Under the pieces are notes generated by a model. It worked only from the letters and a program-made list of their open reading frames with translations, did not search any database and was not told where the DNA came from. Of a stretch of DNA of 64,000 bases, positions 63,991 to 64,000 are shown one piece after another. Source of the stretch: Macrocystis pyrifera. Taxonomy: Eukaryota; Sar; Phaeophyceae; Laminariales; Laminariaceae. The stretch covers positions 1,067,001 through 1,131,000 of the forward strand of contig JASSKH010000040.1 of the NCBI GenBank assembly GCA_031763025.1. Reading direction: 5' to 3'. Within the stretch, counting starts at the first letter, position 1; each line of letters starts with the position of its first letter. The translations under genes were made by a program, and so were the position numbers.

Positions 63991-64000
63991 AGGACCGTCT

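Overview
The window looks like nuclear DNA of a eukaryote with long, repeat-filled introns. The likely source is a flagellated alga of the stramenopile type, perhaps a brown alga. This is inferred from a cilium-type host gene, large GT-AG and GC-AG introns, and mixed copia, Ty3, DIRS and LINE elements. No search could be run, so the taxon is a guess. No bacterial features, rRNA, intact tRNA gene or CRISPR array were seen.

About 1.0-40.3 kb (minus strand) is one very long host gene. I recognise 20 exons, about 3.0 kb of coding sequence in 39 kb. Adjacent recognised exons join with matching codon phase at nearly every junction. They encode an N-terminal EF-hand followed by many WD40 repeats, the architecture of the WDR49/WDR64/EFCAB8 (CFAP337-like) axonemal proteins. 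At least one exon between 32.6 and 37.2 kb was not found, and the 3' end lies left of the window or was missed. The introns hold several repeat families: family A (SINE-like, C-rich tail), 3' ends of a LINE with a similar tail, tRNA-derived SINEs, a TA-flanked palindromic MITE, family C (with ATCTGTATG-like repeats), families E and H, CCCGA-rich pentamer tracts, and several minisatellites.

About 40.3-59.3 kb is mobile DNA. A young non-autonomous Ty1/copia element (42308-45981) has two 475-bp LTRs, a 5-bp target duplication, a PBS and a PPT. Its single ORF joins a Gag N-terminus in frame to the end of RT/RNase H. Next come a foldback element and a pair of inverted 43-bp repeat arrays (46.3-48.2 kb). 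An 8.4-kb degenerate DIRS-type element (about 48.9-57.3 kb) follows, with inverted terminal repeats, tyrosine recombinase, RNase H, RT and a Gag-like ORF, plus an internal 2-kb minisatellite. Both the copia and DIRS elements sit inside copies of the same short repeat (family J).

About 59.6-64 kb (minus strand) is a decayed Ty3/gypsy-like polyprotein: a NADAR (YbiA-like) domain, then a retropepsin, reverse transcriptase and RNase H. The NADAR domain upstream of the protease is the most unusual finding here.
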